From Eustoma russellianum (taxonomy: Eukaryota; Streptophyta; Magnoliopsida; Gentianales; Gentianaceae): a stretch of DNA of 64,000 bases. Below the pieces are notes generated by a model, which did not search any database, was not told the DNA's origin, and worked only from the letters and a program-made list of their open reading frames with translations. Positions 47,447 through 59,737 of the stretch are shown here, in pieces. Numbering within the stretch: the stretch's first letter is position 1; each line of letters opens with the position of its first letter. The translations under genes were made by a program, and so were the position numbers. Where the stretch lies: NCBI GenBank assembly GCA_036186865.1, contig AP025042.1, positions 11,254,347-11,318,346 on the forward strand. Direction: 5' to 3'.

Positions 47447-50115
47447 CTACACACCTATAAATAAGAATTATGAGAAATTTAGATGGGCTATATGTACGTG
47501 TATATATATCGGTCATATCCATAAAAGTGCAGCCTAGTGGATTTATGAAAGAACATTCAAATGATTGGGATATGAGATAAATATATATATATACACATAT
47601 ATATATATTCATTATTGAGGAAAACATATACATGGAGTATATGTGCATGTTTCGGCCATAAGGCCTTATAAGATGAGCTATAGCAATTAAGATCATTAAG
47701 ACACCTTGAGTAAATGATGTAGTTGAGTGTAAAAAGTGTTTTATTCAAAAACAAAAGTGCCTTTCCCTCTCCCCACAAAGGAATCGCCGGTTGCATAACC
47801 AGGGGGGAGTTAATCCCCACTTTCCTTGTTACAAGAAACCTCTTCCCTATCCACTTAAATGAAGTGCATTCAAGAGGCTCTTTCAAACTAAAGAGTGATC
47901 TTCCTTCCCTCTCAAAGAGCCGGCGGGAATAGGAGCCAAGGAGAGTCCAAGAACCCTACAGCCTCAAGGCTATCTAGGTAAGACCCCCTCCATAATCTTT
48001 AGTGAGTTACATATTAAGGGAAATGAAGTTCATATGGCCTCACTTCTCTGACAAAACCGTGGGTTTCACGGTTCTAGGCGAAGATTTTTCTAGACACCAA
48101 GCAAAGGAGAGTACTCTAGCAAGAGTGGATTTCCCTCAATCCATCCAAGGTGTAAATGATAAGACCCTCCTTCCCTCCTCTAAGTGGTATTATGTAATCT
48201 AATGAAGTGGCTAACAAATGCTATACACCGAATGTAATAGGAGAAGATGGGAGGAAATGCTTCTCCTACCAACAAGTTCAAGCAAAATCCAAGGACTTCA
48301 AAGGCAAGTACACTATACTCTTTGTGGCTTGAATGTGAGAGTGTGTGCATGAATGGCTAGTTGAACTTAAGATCTAATCTTAGTTGTTATGTGCTAATTT
48401 TGATGCCTAAACTTTCGGCCTAGGGGCCATTTAGTGCGTAGGTGTGAGATTTTGTTTAAAAGATGTAATCTTTGTGGATTTTACACACCATTATGTGTTA
48501 ATCTAAGTTGAATATGCTAAAGAACTTTTCTTTTCCATGAAAAAGGCGCACGGTGGAGAGGGTGAAGGAGATAAGAGTGATTTTGCATGAAAATGACAAC
48601 ATAAGTGGTAAGGAGGGGACAAGGATATGATGTTGTTGTGTGTTATGCTTAACCCGTACTTGGATACATCATTTTTCTTGCATGCATCGAAAAAGGGGTT
48701 GTTGGTGAGAAGGGTGCGTGTGCACCCAAAATTGTTGATAGTGTTGTTTTAGTAGGAATGTTGTATGATTAACCAAAGGATGATGTATGGGTGTGTACAA
48801 ACTGCTTAGTAGGGGATTTTCATGTGATGTTTGTAGCATGTTGAGCCTGTAAATTTCCTATAAAAAGAGTAAGTTTGATGCTTACTTAAGTGTTTATGAC
48901 AAAAATGCAAGTTAAGATCATTTAGGAAGGAAATGTTACAAATTAAGAAATTAACTGGAACAGGACAGAAATTTGTCCTGTTTTGTGAGACCTGAAAATG
49001 GACATTAAGAACTTTCAATTTTGTTGATTCTTGGTATGACATTAGTTTTATGTGTATATTAGATGTGAGAGTTAGAATTTCATGAAAAGGAGCTACGATT
49101 TATTTTTAATAAATTTCCTAGTAAAGTTGGTCCTGCTGAGAATACTGTACTGAACAGAATTTAAGTAACTCATTGAGCAGCCTAGTATACAAATTAGCCG
49201 ATTTTCGGTGTGACACTAACTCTATGAATGAAGTAAAGATGAGAGTTGGAATTTCGACAAAATGGGTTACGGTTTATTTTTAATGAATTTTCTAGTAAAA
49301 TAGGTCAGGCTGGAATTCGCTGGGCTGACAGAATTAGTGTGGCATGTTGCATGATCTGGAATTGGGCCTTAGAAAAATGCAATTGGGCTAAATTTTGGTA
49401 AGATGCTAGTCCAATGAGTTTATTAAGCGGAATTACCGAAAAAGGGCTTAAGGATTGGTCACAATGAATTTTATAGTGAAAATGGTCATTCCAGAATTCA
49501 GTTTGTACCCGCTTTATGAAAAAGAATAAATGATCCCTTAATCGATATCGTAATTCCGTAAAACTTTCATGGCAATCACTTACGACATATATGAAGGAGT
49601 ACATGCGAACCACTTAGTTTAAAATGATTATTTTAAAAGGAAATCACTAAGGAGAAGTTGGCGCACTAAGCTGGAAATTTTTCAGCATAGCGACGAGACG
49701 TACATATACGTATATGTAACGCGTTATGCCATGGTTTGCATACTACATATCATGCATTGAGGATGAGCCTAGGGTCCCCTACCCATTAGCGCAGCGAGGA
49801 GTGGACGAATTTAGGAGACATGACTGGCCAGCTATGACTGATGACTGATGACTTATTTGAGATGGAAAACATTTGTTCTTTGACTTTCGATACTTTTGAT
49901 TTGGGATGTAAACTATGAATGATCGTGTGGATGTTTTTAATTTGAAGTTTTAAATTCTGCCACGGTTTCGCTTACTTATTTGCGTGCAAGCGCGAAAATC
50001 CATGCATTATATCATGGATCATGACACGTATGGGACGACGCCTAGTACTCTCCTTAGCGAAGTATGGCGGGTGCACCGACTTCGGCTGGGCCGGGGTGCA
50101 GGGCGCCACAAACAA

Positions 50116-51240
50116 TGTGTGGGACTTAGTATCTAAACCTGAAGACAAGTCTATAATAGGAAATAAATGGGTCTTTAGGAATAAAATGGATGAACAAGGA
50201 AATATTACAAGAAATAAGGCTAGGCTAGTCGCACAAGGTTATAATCAACAAGAAGGAATAGATTATGAAGAAACCTTTGCACCCGTTGAACGACTAGAAG
50301 CAATTAGATTGTTACTTTCTATTGCAAGTCTAAGCAATATTAAACTCTTCCAAATGGATGTCAAGAGTGCGTTCTTGAATGGATACATCCAAGAAGAGGT
50401 GTTTGTCAAACAACCCCCTGGATTCGAAGATCCATAGAATCCTAACCATATGTACAAGCTTAAGAAAACTTTATATGGTTTGAAACAAGCTCCAAGAGCT
50501 TGGTACGATAGATTTGCAAACTTTCTTATTGCAAATAATTATCAAAGGGGAACTATAGACAACACATTATTCCTAAGAAGAAAAGATAATGATTTACTAA
50601 TAGTTCAAATATATATAGACGATATTATCTTTGGTTCAACTAATCCTACCTTAGTAAAAGACTTCGAAGAGTGTATGAAGTCAGAGTTTGAAATGTCAAT
50701 GGTAGGAGAGTTGAATTACTTCTTAGGACTTCAAATCAAGCAAACCCCTTAAGGAATCCATATTAGCCAACTTAAGTATGTCAATGATATGATTAAGAAG
50801 TTTGGCTTCGAAGAGTTGAAACCAACAGCTATCCCTATGAGCGTTAGCACCAAATTAGACAAAGATGAAAATGGTAAACTGTCTGATGACACACTTCATA
50901 GGTCTATAATCGCTTCATTGTTATATTTAACTGCATCAAGACCTGACATCATGTTTAGTGTGTGTATGTATGCTAGGTTTCAATCTTGTCCTAAAGTCTC
51001 ACATTACAATGCGGTGAAAAAGATCTTTTGATATCTTAAACACACATCTCACTTAGGACTTTGGTATGATGGAAACACTAAGTTGGAATTATACGTATAT
51101 TGTGATGCTGATTATGGTGGTTGCAAGTTAGATAGAAATCTACTAGTGGTACATGTCAATTTATAGGAACCAACTTGATCTCTTGGTTTTCTAAAAAACA
51201 AGCTAGTGTAGCACTCTGTACCACCGAAGTCGAGTATATA
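50116..51240 (+). pseudogene. pol: Copia-2 reverse transcriptase and RNase H, truncated
   Basis: The frame continues from 44692 with NKWVFRNKMDEQGN and LVAQGYNQQEGIDYEETFAP, then QMDVKSAFLNG (motif A, Asp intact), KLKKTLYGLKQAPRAWYDRF and YIDDIIFGS (active-site Asp pair intact). The RNase H segment has CDADYGGCKLDR. Stops lie at about 50437, 50750 and 51029, and there is a frameshift near 51135. Coding similarity ends in the TTEVEY block at about 51237, and the last part of RNase H is lost. The next bases are a (TA)n tract and an LTR of another family. Confidence 0.9.
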
Positions 51241-51245
51241 TCCTT

Positions 51246-53924
51246 TATATATATATATATATATATATATATTCAGATTTTTTTTGAAAAAGGCACATAT
51301 ATATATATTACAACGTACTACCGACACGTTATATATTTTACGTACGTACGTTAACGTCATACCATTACACTTAACTCATATTTATGAATATATTCAGGTC
51401 TTATATCATATGACATAAGTCATGGTGATGACAAATTTATTACGACACATTAAAAGGTTCTAAACCGAAAATTGTCGTATCGGGCGAATACCGAAACTTC
51501 GCCAACGTGTTACGTACTTGCCATAAATAGATGTCCAGCCCATACACTTCAAAAATGGCCACAAATTTCGTGGCTTACATGGTATGTACAGCCATAAAAT
51601 CATTCCATGTTGGCACACACAAATCACCCTCAATTAAGGCCAAATTGTGGAAATTCCAATTTCAATTTTGACACATGTTTTGGGCGCCACTTTAAGATCA
51701 GCATAAGTGCTGAATATTAAAGTTTAATTTATGTATATTATGTGTAACATAATATATATATATAACATGTGCAAAAAGTTGGAATTTAATTAGAGACAAA
51801 TCGGGTAATCGATAAACGTCGAAAATTCGGTTTTCTACGTACATGAGACATGGAACATTTTTGGCATGACATATAACATGTATCTAGACACTTTTTACAT
51901 ATTTCATACATCTCAAAGTGTTCTAGAAAATTCAATTAAGGGCTGATTGGAATATACCATGTGTGTATAATTAAATGTGCACTATTTTACAAAGTTGGCA
52001 AAAATAAATTTCAGCACATGCACACATCATTTCACACGCCCAAACCAGCTATGTTGGAGCTTATGTGGAGCCTTTTCGGCAACTTGATTGGTCAAAGAGT
52101 GAATCATACAATTTTGGTGACAAAAAGAAAGGAGTTATACAAGGTAACATTTCAAACTTTGTCACATTTCTGACACATGCTGAAAATTCAGCATGTGTAG
52201 TCTAGGCTGGCCGATTTTGATCACTTTATGAGACATATTTTACTTCTTGAATTAAGTGAATTAATTGGGAGATATTATGGAAGTATTTTGAATACAATAT
52301 GGAATTAAAATAGTGATATCTTTGAATATCACACATGCTGAAAATTTCAGCATGTGTGTAATGTATGTTTGCCGAAAATTAGGCTCGATCAATTTTTGTT
52401 CCAAAATTGATGAAAATATTGTGTACTAAATGGTGATTGAATTCTTCTTTAATTTCAAGGATTAAATCAAAGTAAACTTGACAATATTTTGAATGAAATG
52501 TAAATGTTACACATGCTGAAATTTCAGCATGTGCAAAAGGTGGTATGGCCGATTTTTTTCATGGCAAGGTGAAGAAAGTTGTCTTGCTAAATTTGTTGGA
52601 TGATCTTGTGACTTATGGTAATAATTTTATGGCTAATTGGCACATGTTTTTTGAGGTTTAATTTCAGATTTATCTAGTCATCAAGTGATGACAACATTCA
52701 TCCAATCAATGAGTGCCAAGTAAGTAAGAGCTTAATGATCATCCAATGAGGAGATGCCAAGTAAGCAAAGACATGTCACAATGATGCAATACAATCTTCC
52801 AAGGACTTAGAAGATAATTTTCAAGAGGAGAATGGCATCAAAGGGGGGCGACCACAATGATAAAAGGAAAGAAGAGAGCAAGACAAAAGACAAGACAAGT
52901 CTTACAAGCATACAAGATTAAAATCATTTTCTAGTCTCTCTTTCTACACCTTCTTTCTTTCTTATCTCTAAAAGCCTATTGTACTCATGTTCATATACTT
53001 GAATAAGCTTCATATAGACCACCACATATTTTTTTTATTGTAAAAGATTATTCAAGGTGTGATCAATCTTGCATTTGCAAGGTGGTGGTGTTCGTGATCA
53101 TTGTATTTTCATACAAGGTTTGTAAAGGGTTAGAGTTCGTGTGTAACTCCATCAACCCTGTGGTAAGGTGTTCTTTGTATTGTGTGATTAGTGCTAACCG
53201 GGGAAGGTGTCCTCGAAAACTAGAGTAGGTTGTTTATAACCGAACCAGTATAAAATTCCTGGTGTCATTTACTTTCAGCACTTACTTTCAGTTTCAGCAC
53301 TGTTTATCGTTTTTAATCACATTGGTAAAAATAGCAAAAAAAATTCAAAAATCACGAAACTTTCCAGAGTTATAGCCACACATTTTAAGGTTCTGTTGGC
53401 GCAAGTTTAAAGACTTTTGGACAAGTATAAGTCATCCAAATGCCCAAAGTTCTGAGACTAGTGCAGTCTGATTTTCAGGCTTGCAAAGGTTGAGACTTTG
53501 ATCGTATTTGACTAACTTCCAAAAAGACTTTTTTCAAAACTGTTTCAACCCAATTAAATAAAACTAATAAGGGGTTTGTCTTTAAAATTTCAGAGCATTT
53601 GGAGTTACGGACAAATAGGAATTAATTTCAAATCAGACTACCGTTTCTGGCAGATTTGCGCAATCTGGCCACCAACGATTTTTCAAGGGGTTAGAGGTTG
53701 AATTTTGATCTGAAATTTTTACAGAACATCTGAGGATGAGTTCTCTCCAAATTTTAGAGTTTTTGAAGACCTGCAACCTAGTTTTCAAAACGTTTTAAAA
53801 CTAGTCCTGAAAACAGAAACTGTTTTGAGAATTTAGGTTTTTGGTTTAAAACTATTTTAAAAACCACATTTTCCGCACCCACTATTCAACCTCCTCCTTC
53901 TAGTGGTGCCTTGCAGATCCTACA
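51246..53924 (+). mobile_element. Copia-3: 5'-truncated LTR of the Copia-1 family
   Basis: It is similar to the Copia-1 LTR but in the opposite orientation: 'gtactaccgacacgttatat' near 51313, four hairpins of the CATGCTGAAATTTCAGCATG kind (near 52184, 52333 and 52512), and the end GCAGATCCTACA at 53913-53924. The first roughly 440 bp are missing; it starts at the (TA)n tract fused to Copia-2. It is clearly diverged from Copia-1. On the right it interrupts the Copia-4 gag. The ORF at 51961-52173 is not a gene. Confidence 0.85.
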
Positions 53925-54620
53925 GTCTTCGTATGTGTGGAGTCGGACAATCAGATCTTCCAACGACATCTCTTTTCGCTTGTGTTTGAGATAGCTTCTG
54001 AATTCCATCCACGAAGGAGGTAGCTTCTCAATCACCGCATCCACGACGAAAGATTTACTAAGCAGCATGTCCTTCTCTTCCATCTCGGCTACCAACGTCT
54101 GAAGTTCCTCAAATTGAGAAACAACAGTGCGAGAGTAAGACATTTTAAAATCCAGGAATTTTCTGACAATAAAATTTTTAGTGCCGACCTGTTCCGTACG
54201 GTATTTCTTTTCCAATGCCTGCCACAGACCCTTTGCGATTTTTTACATGCAGTACAAACCATATAAAGAGTTGTCCAAGCACACCAAAATATGTCTCAAA
54301 CAAACGTAATTGTCGAAGTTCCAAGCCTCAACAGAGTTTGTAGTCCATAGATTGGGTCCGGTCCTCCTCAGAACCCCCCACAGGCGGGTCCTCAGTCAGG
54401 AACGAAGCAGTCCCACAGCAGTCAAGAAGAACAACATCTTCTGCTACCAACGTTTGAAGAAGCTCCCATGAAACTTCTCCGGTTTCTCCACTTGGGCCAC
54501 AGGAGGACCCTGTGCAGGAACGTTCTTTGGCACCCCAGCATTTGGTGCCATAGGAGCAGAGTTGTGCACGTCTGCGCCTTGAACAGAGCTTGAACTCGCG
54601 TTCTCCAATTAGTCTCTAAC
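53925..54620 (-). pseudogene. gag: Copia-4 gag fragment
   Basis: Read from the right, VEKPEKFHGSFFKRW near 54500 is followed by a stop and QKMLFFLTAVGL. Then LWTTNSVEAWNFDNYVCLRH lies near 54350, and finally the open segment 54215-53925 with EKKYRTEQVGTKNFIVRKFL, PPSWMEFRSYLKHKRKEM and LIVRLHTYED. This is the UBN2-type gag of Ty1/copia. The Copia-3 LTR enters just after YED, and the rest of the element is not found on the other side. Stops at several points show decay. Confidence 0.85.
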
Positions 54621-54674
54621 AATCAGAAACAATCAAAAATCAGTACAGAATCAAACCAATAACGTCTTAAGAAT

Positions 54675-56061
54675 TGTTGGAAATAATTCAGACAAATTGA
54701 CTTCTATACAGTATGGCCGACCTGCCGAGCTCAGGGTAGGCTGGACTGATCTGTAGACCAAGATAGTTCAGATAGCGCAACTCTGCGTCTTGAACAGTCA
54801 GCTGACCTGCCGACCTAACTGAGCAACAGTTCAGAACCACTGTTCTGTGCTGTCAGCCTTCCAGTCAAACTGAACTAGAGTGTCTGATCAGACAGATCCA
54901 ATTAGTCCAGTCAGTGCAATCGTATTTGCGTTCTGGGTTGATCACTGACCTGCCGACCTCGGCACCTCAGCACAACAACCGAGAGTTGTGCTTTCACCCG
55001 CTTCAGCCGAGCAGAGCTTAGCACGGTAGAGCTGCATAACAAAGGATGTCCTCAGCCAAACAGCAGAGCTTGGCACAAAGCAGAGCTCAGCTCGGAAACA
55101 TTATACCAGTGCTGCGTTCTTCACACAGATAGCTGAGCTCGACTTTGCAATAACCTTCTCAGCGCAATAGAGCAGAGATTTGAGGTGATTTCAGGACTCT
55201 GTCCTTAAGACGTTATTGCTCCGGTACACTGTGCCCAACCAGAGGAGCAACCGTCTCCCAGGATAAACTGGAGACCAGTTCAGACGTGCGGCACTGCAGC
55301 GCTGAACTCTACGAACCTTTAAAAGTGTCCTCACCTTCTCGGTATACTAGAATGCAGAATGTTGGGGAAGAATAAAGATGCAGAGACAGGGAAATTGAAG
55401 AGAATAGAAGAACTCGTGATTACTGAGATCAGCCTCGGCCACTATTTATAGGGAAATTCTGAGGTCAGCTGTTACAATTGCTCCAATCTCGGCCGTAGGA
55501 TCAGATACCTGCTTGGCCTGAACCATTTGATCAGAACCGCACCGGGTCTGCCTCCAGCCGTCAGATCAACTAACTGTTCAATCTGAGCCGTCAAATTATA
55601 ACATCCTCAAGTTAGCTCGGCCGACTAAATCTGAACAACTTTTCAAATTTAACCGCCATCCTATCTCAACAACCTGGCGAGTTTGAAAATAACCACCTCC
55701 ACCCGGGCTGACGAGATCCGACATGGTGCTACAGGACTCGGCCTGCAGTTCGGCATGTAGCCCAGTCCATAACCTGAGCCTTTCAGGTCCGCAGCTCAGT
55801 ATACTACCTAGGCCTACGCTCAGGTCCGTGCCTAACTGACCTGACTTTCTCTTTTACTTTGAACATTAATTTTCCATTCACCCAGTATCGGAATAGAGTG
55901 ATTCAAAAGCCTACAATTATCTAATCATCGTGTAGATAATCAAGGACTCATTAGTTTCCACTTAGCACTAGTGGAACTAATCGTAATATTAGCTCAAAGT
56001 GCGTTGCTAACCACAGTTTGCAACTTAGCCCAATTACAATATACTTCCATTTCCTCCAACA
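54675..56061 (-). repeat. 5' LTR of Copia-4 (1387 bp)
   Basis: It has perfect 7-bp inverted ends TGTTGGA/TCCAACA. It lies directly upstream of the gag on the minus strand with a 54-base leader. No tRNA-Met PBS is evident: the leader begins ATTCTTAAGACG. It is richer in G+C than its surroundings and has repeated 'gacctgccgacct' and 'gcagagct' words (54720-55150). Confidence 0.75.
55437..55449 (-). promoter_or_regulatory. TATA box of the Copia-4 LTR
   Basis: The minus strand reads CCCTATAAATAGTGG, followed by a pyrimidine-rich leader start (TTCTTCTATTCTCTTC). It would drive minus-strand transcription toward the gag. Confidence 0.6.
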
Positions 56062-56640
56062 TTTCTCTCACTTAAGAATACTTGATATTGGAAATAAATG
56101 GTCTTATCTTTGATAAGTGGTGCAGCATCAAGAGACAAGGAGGCGAAGTATAAGGCAAAGATGAAGACCACAGGGATTGCGTTTTCCTGGGATGAAGATC
56201 AGCCTTAGTTGTCTTTTAGTTTGGTTAGTTTTTTATTCAGATACTGTGATTTTAGTGCATGGCATGCCTTTATGCCAAACCTTGGTTGTTCTATTCATGT
56301 ATATTATTTGCTACATGCGTAAATTTATTTTATGATTACAAAAAAGGGAGATTGAATTATCGGAGTTCGATTAATTTGATTAAGCAAATTTTACATCTGA
56401 GATAAGCATATATATGTATGTCTGATGAGTTTATTTACTGGATTAAGAAAATTTCATATTTGAGCCTTTGTTGAAGCTTTGAGACCATGCATGCTAAGTT
56501 GAAGCTTTAAGAGTGCAAATAAGTGTTAATTTGTGATTGTTAGTCTACCATGTACCTTGGGGAGGGGGGCATGAGCTGAACGGAAGAAATTGTTCTTTTG
56601 AAATGTAGGGATGTTTTGTACTCATAAAGAAAAGGAAGAT
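56062..56640 (+). other. 3' tail of a further LTR element (Copia-6)
   Basis: Non-coding. AAAAAAGGGAGATTG at 56338-56354 and AAAGAAAAGGAAGAT at 56626-56640 look like polypurine tracts, the second directly before TGTTAG. The arrangement resembles the tract-rich tail of SIRE-like elements. The upstream part of this element is not present. Confidence 0.45.
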
Positions 56641-57366
56641 TGTTAGAGTGCTATTATGTTTTGATGATTAAATGAGTGAAATGTAGAAAGATGGGCAAGA
56701 AAATAGATGTGTGTTGAAAGTGTAAGACCAAACCCTAAACTACAAGACTGACCGTTCGGTATAGCAATGTACAAACGGTTTTTTGATGAAACCGATCATT
56801 GAGACTAATCTCTTGTGACACTTCAGTGTAAACCAAACCCTAAACCTGTATACCAACGGATCGGTGTAAATATGACTTGAAAACCAGAACACTCTTGCCA
56901 AAATACCAAACGGTGAAACCATCCCCTAATTACGAGTTCGATGTAGAGACTGATGGGTCGGTCTTACAATGCAATCTAAGAAAAAAGAATGCTAGACTTC
57001 AAATTTCAAACAAAATTCAAATGGATTTCTTTTCAAACATGTCCAATGTCAAATAGGCATTAATTGCAAATGTTTATATTGACTTTTTATGTTCACTAAC
57101 TCTTCTTTGAAGCCTTTTATGTAAAAATCAATCATCCTCAAAAGAAGAAAGAGTTCTCGGAAAATATTTTCAAATTGCAAGGCATAGAATGAAGAAAGAG
57201 AAGCGAATGAAAAAAGAGAAGCGAAGGGCTGAAAATTGTGAGACATTGAATGCTATTAAAGATAAAAGAGTTATTCTTTATTGATTACACCATCAACTCA
57301 CTCTCCCTTCATATACTCTCTATTTTGCTCTACATTCTGAAATTGCAAAATTGCAACTAGTACTTC
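56641..57366 (+). repeat. Probable LTR of Copia-6, left part
   Basis: It starts TGTTAGAGTG after a purine tract and has 'gttttgatgattaaatgag', a phrase common at the start of copia LTRs. Copia-5 interrupts it at 57367. The continuation is probably 63265 onward, but no end with matching CTAACA was found in the window. Confidence 0.4.
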
Positions 57367-57922
57367 TGTGAATTTTCAAAACAACAAACACAGTAGCATC
57401 TACAGCATACAGATCATATCGAATGATGAACAAAAAGAATGAAATCTTGAGACAAATCAAAATAGGAATCGAAGAACTGAAAGAGAAGACAAAGAACAAT
57501 TGCAGAAGATTGGTAACTGCCAAAAATGATTTCCTCATCATTTATATGGAATAGCGTCGAACACTATATACAGAAGGGAGCTGCACTTCTAAAAATAACT
57601 ACCTCGTGAAATTACAAGAATGCCCCTATCAACTAACATTACACAGTGTAACTAAAAGGGCAATAATGTAAATTCACTACTTATTTAAACTTTCCGTCAA
57701 CTGAGTCTTCTTCTTCCTTGCGTTCTAACACACCTGTTTGCTCCCCCACGTGCAGTGTGTTGCTCACCACCACTAACAATTGACCATGCCCCTCAATTGA
57801 CCAGTTCTGTGTATTAAACATCTCTTCTTCCATCTAAAATCATCAATTTGCTTGATCATCAGCTTGAGCTTCCTCATCACTCTTCCACTTCTTGTGTGTC
57901 CATCTTGAGCAAGTCTTTGACA
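57367..57922 (-). repeat. 3' LTR of Copia-5
   Basis: It carries CCATATAAATGATG (57549-57536), a likely TATA box, and TGTATATAG nearby. The other LTR has lost the first of these two. Confidence 0.9.
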
Positions 57923-58513
57923 CCCCCTCAAGCCAAGCTTTATATACATGTTGTAAGTTTCCAGTTTGCTTAAGAGTTCAACCATCCATCTGTTATCCAA
58001 CGCCTTAGTAAACAAGTCAGCCAATTGAAATTGTGTTCAAACAGGCATCAGATTCACTACCTGTTTCTGCACCTTTTTCCTCACTATATGGCAATCAATT
58101 TCAATATGCTTTGTATGCTCATGGAAGACTGGATTTTCTACAATGTGAAGATCACGATTACTATCACAAAACATCTCCACTGGATGTTGATCTTTAAGCC
58201 CCAAATCAGCTAAGTATAGCAACCATTGTATCTCACACACAGCTGAAGTCATGGCTCTGTATTCTGCTTTAGCAGATGATCTTGACACAGTAGTTTGCTT
58301 TTTTGATTTCCAGGATATCAAGGCATCTCCCAAATATGCACAGTATCCTGATACAGACCTCCTTGTTTCATGGCATCCAGCCCAATCCGAATCCGCAAAT
58401 CCTTTTAACTTTAATTCCCCTGAGCTGGGAAATAAAAATCCTTGCCCAATAGATCCTTTCAAATACCTCAAGATCCTATGAGCTACTCTCAGATGGTTCA
58501 CCGTAGGGCAGTC
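57923..58513 (-). pseudogene. pol: Copia-5 RNase H
   Basis: LRVAHRILRYLKGSIGQG, then GFADSDWAGCHETRRSVSGY (catalytic Asp region), SWKSKKQTTVSRSSAKAEYR, VFHEHTKHIEIDCHIVRKKV and, after a stop, MADLFTKAL. These are the RNase H motifs of copia in order. One stop lies at about 58034, and another separates it from reverse transcriptase at about 58502-58513. Confidence 0.9.
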
Positions 58514-59411
58514 TTAAAATTGGCCCAATTGTTGCACCCCAAAGGAAACGTTAGGTCTAGTAATGGTTAGGTAAATTAATTTACCTATAAGTCTTCTGTA
58601 AGATGCCACATCTTCAAACATTTCAGAATCATTGTGCATCAACTTCAAATGGCTCTCCATTGGACTAACTGTAGGTTTTCTCCCTAAAAATCCAGATTCC
58701 TCCAGCAGCTCTAATGTATACTTTCTTTGATTTATCAGTATACCTTTGTGTGATCTTGCCCCTTCTATGCCAACAAAAAATTTGAGTTCACCCAAATTTT
58801 TGATTTTGAACTTGATGTGCAATGCCCCTTTAATGTCTTTAATTGCTTCTAGATTATCACATGCCGATATCAAATCATCCATGTATACGAGTAATACCAA
58901 CAATGAATTTCCAGACCTTTTAGTAAACAAAGTATAATCATTCATGGATTGGGTAAATACTTCTGAGATCAAAAAAGCTGTTAATTTTGCGTTCCACTCC
59001 CTGCTCGCATGTTTTAGCTCATATAGAGATTTTGGTAATTTACACACTAGTCCTTCTTGTGGTAACCTGACATCAGGGGAGGAAGCATGTATATCTCCTC
59101 ATGTAGTTCACCATGTAAAAAGACATTGTTTACATCTAATTGATGTATATGCCATCTCTGTCTAGTAGCCATTGCAAGAACCATCCTGACAGTGCTCATC
59201 TTACCAACTAGGGAAAATGTGTCTTGATAATCCACCCCCAGTTACTGAGTGTGGCCTTTTCTACTAATCTTACTTTGTATCTCTCCATTGAGCCATCAGC
59301 CTTGTGCTTCACCTTAAACACCCATTTACACCCAATGGGTTTCTTTCCCTCTAGCAGTTCAGTCAATGTCCATGTGTTATTGTTCTCTAACGCTGATATC
59401 TCAGCCTCCAT
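58514..59411 (-). pseudogene. pol: Copia-5 reverse transcriptase
   Basis: It lies in three overlapping frames: EAEISALENNNTWTLTEL and IGCKWVFKVKHKADG (59411-59230), then DYQDTFSLVGKMSTVRMVLA and HQLDVNNVFLHGELHEEIYM (59235-59060), then SLYELKHASREWNAKLTAFL and VYMDDLISACDN (59047-58850). The catalytic Asp residues of motif A and of YMDD are kept, but the frameshifts near 59230 and 59047 disable it. Confidence 0.9.
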
Positions 59412-59737
59412 AACCTTCTGCCATTCAACAGATCCAACTGCATCTGCATAAGTTTTAGGTTATGTACATACACTAATACTTAATGCATATGTTTTGAATT
59501 TTGGAGCTAGCAGATCAAGAGTAAAGTATTTGTCTAGAGTATGTGGAGTAGATAAGGCATTGAGTTGGTCTGGCTGTGAATTAAGGTGCATGCTGGATTT
59601 GGCTAGTTTTGCCACTTGATTACAGTAGTACTGGTTTAGATAGGATGGCGGCTGTTTTGCTCTACATGGTCTTGTCAAGGGCAGATCCACTCTAATAGAC
59701 CTGATGGGAATGGGAAGTGAGGAAGAAGCTGTTGGAT

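Larger units (their letters stand above)
44693..50110 (+). mobile_element. Gypsy-C: solo LTR inserted in Copia-2 pol
   Basis: It begins TGTTATACCCCGCC and ends CAGGGCGCCACA, flanked by AACAA (44688-44692 and 50111-50115). The Copia-2 pol frame continues across it (RNN to VWDLV). There is no PBS or internal DNA, so it is a solo LTR of 5418 bp, or about 3.96 kb without the inner solo LTR at 45991-47446. The ends resemble Gypsy-B, but the sequence is a different subfamily. At 49756/49757 it passes directly from 'catgcattg' to 'aggatgagcctaggg', skipping about 750 bp present in the Gypsy-B LTRs. Confidence 0.9.
2923..51240 (+). mobile_element. Copia-2: SIRE-like Ty1/copia element, interrupted and 3'-truncated
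   Basis: This is the outermost element of the nest. Its parts are the 5' LTR (2923-4528), PBS (4531), gag N-terminus (4687-4985), gag C-terminus and protease/integrase (42711-44692), and reverse transcriptase/RNase H (50116-51240). Two gypsy-type insertions (4986-42705 and 44693-50110) separate them, each bounded by a 5-bp duplication, and the reading frame rejoins across each duplication. The 3' end of RNase H and the 3' LTR are missing: the sequence passes at a (TA)n tract into an LTR of a different family. Several in-frame stops show it is long dead. It is assigned to the SIRE side of copia from its gag and pol similarity to Copia-1. Confidence 0.85.

Noticed and set aside
54720..55320. 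GC-richer segment that might be a host exon
   Set aside because: It lies between the perfect inverted ends of the Copia-4 LTR, has repeated short words and stops in all frames.
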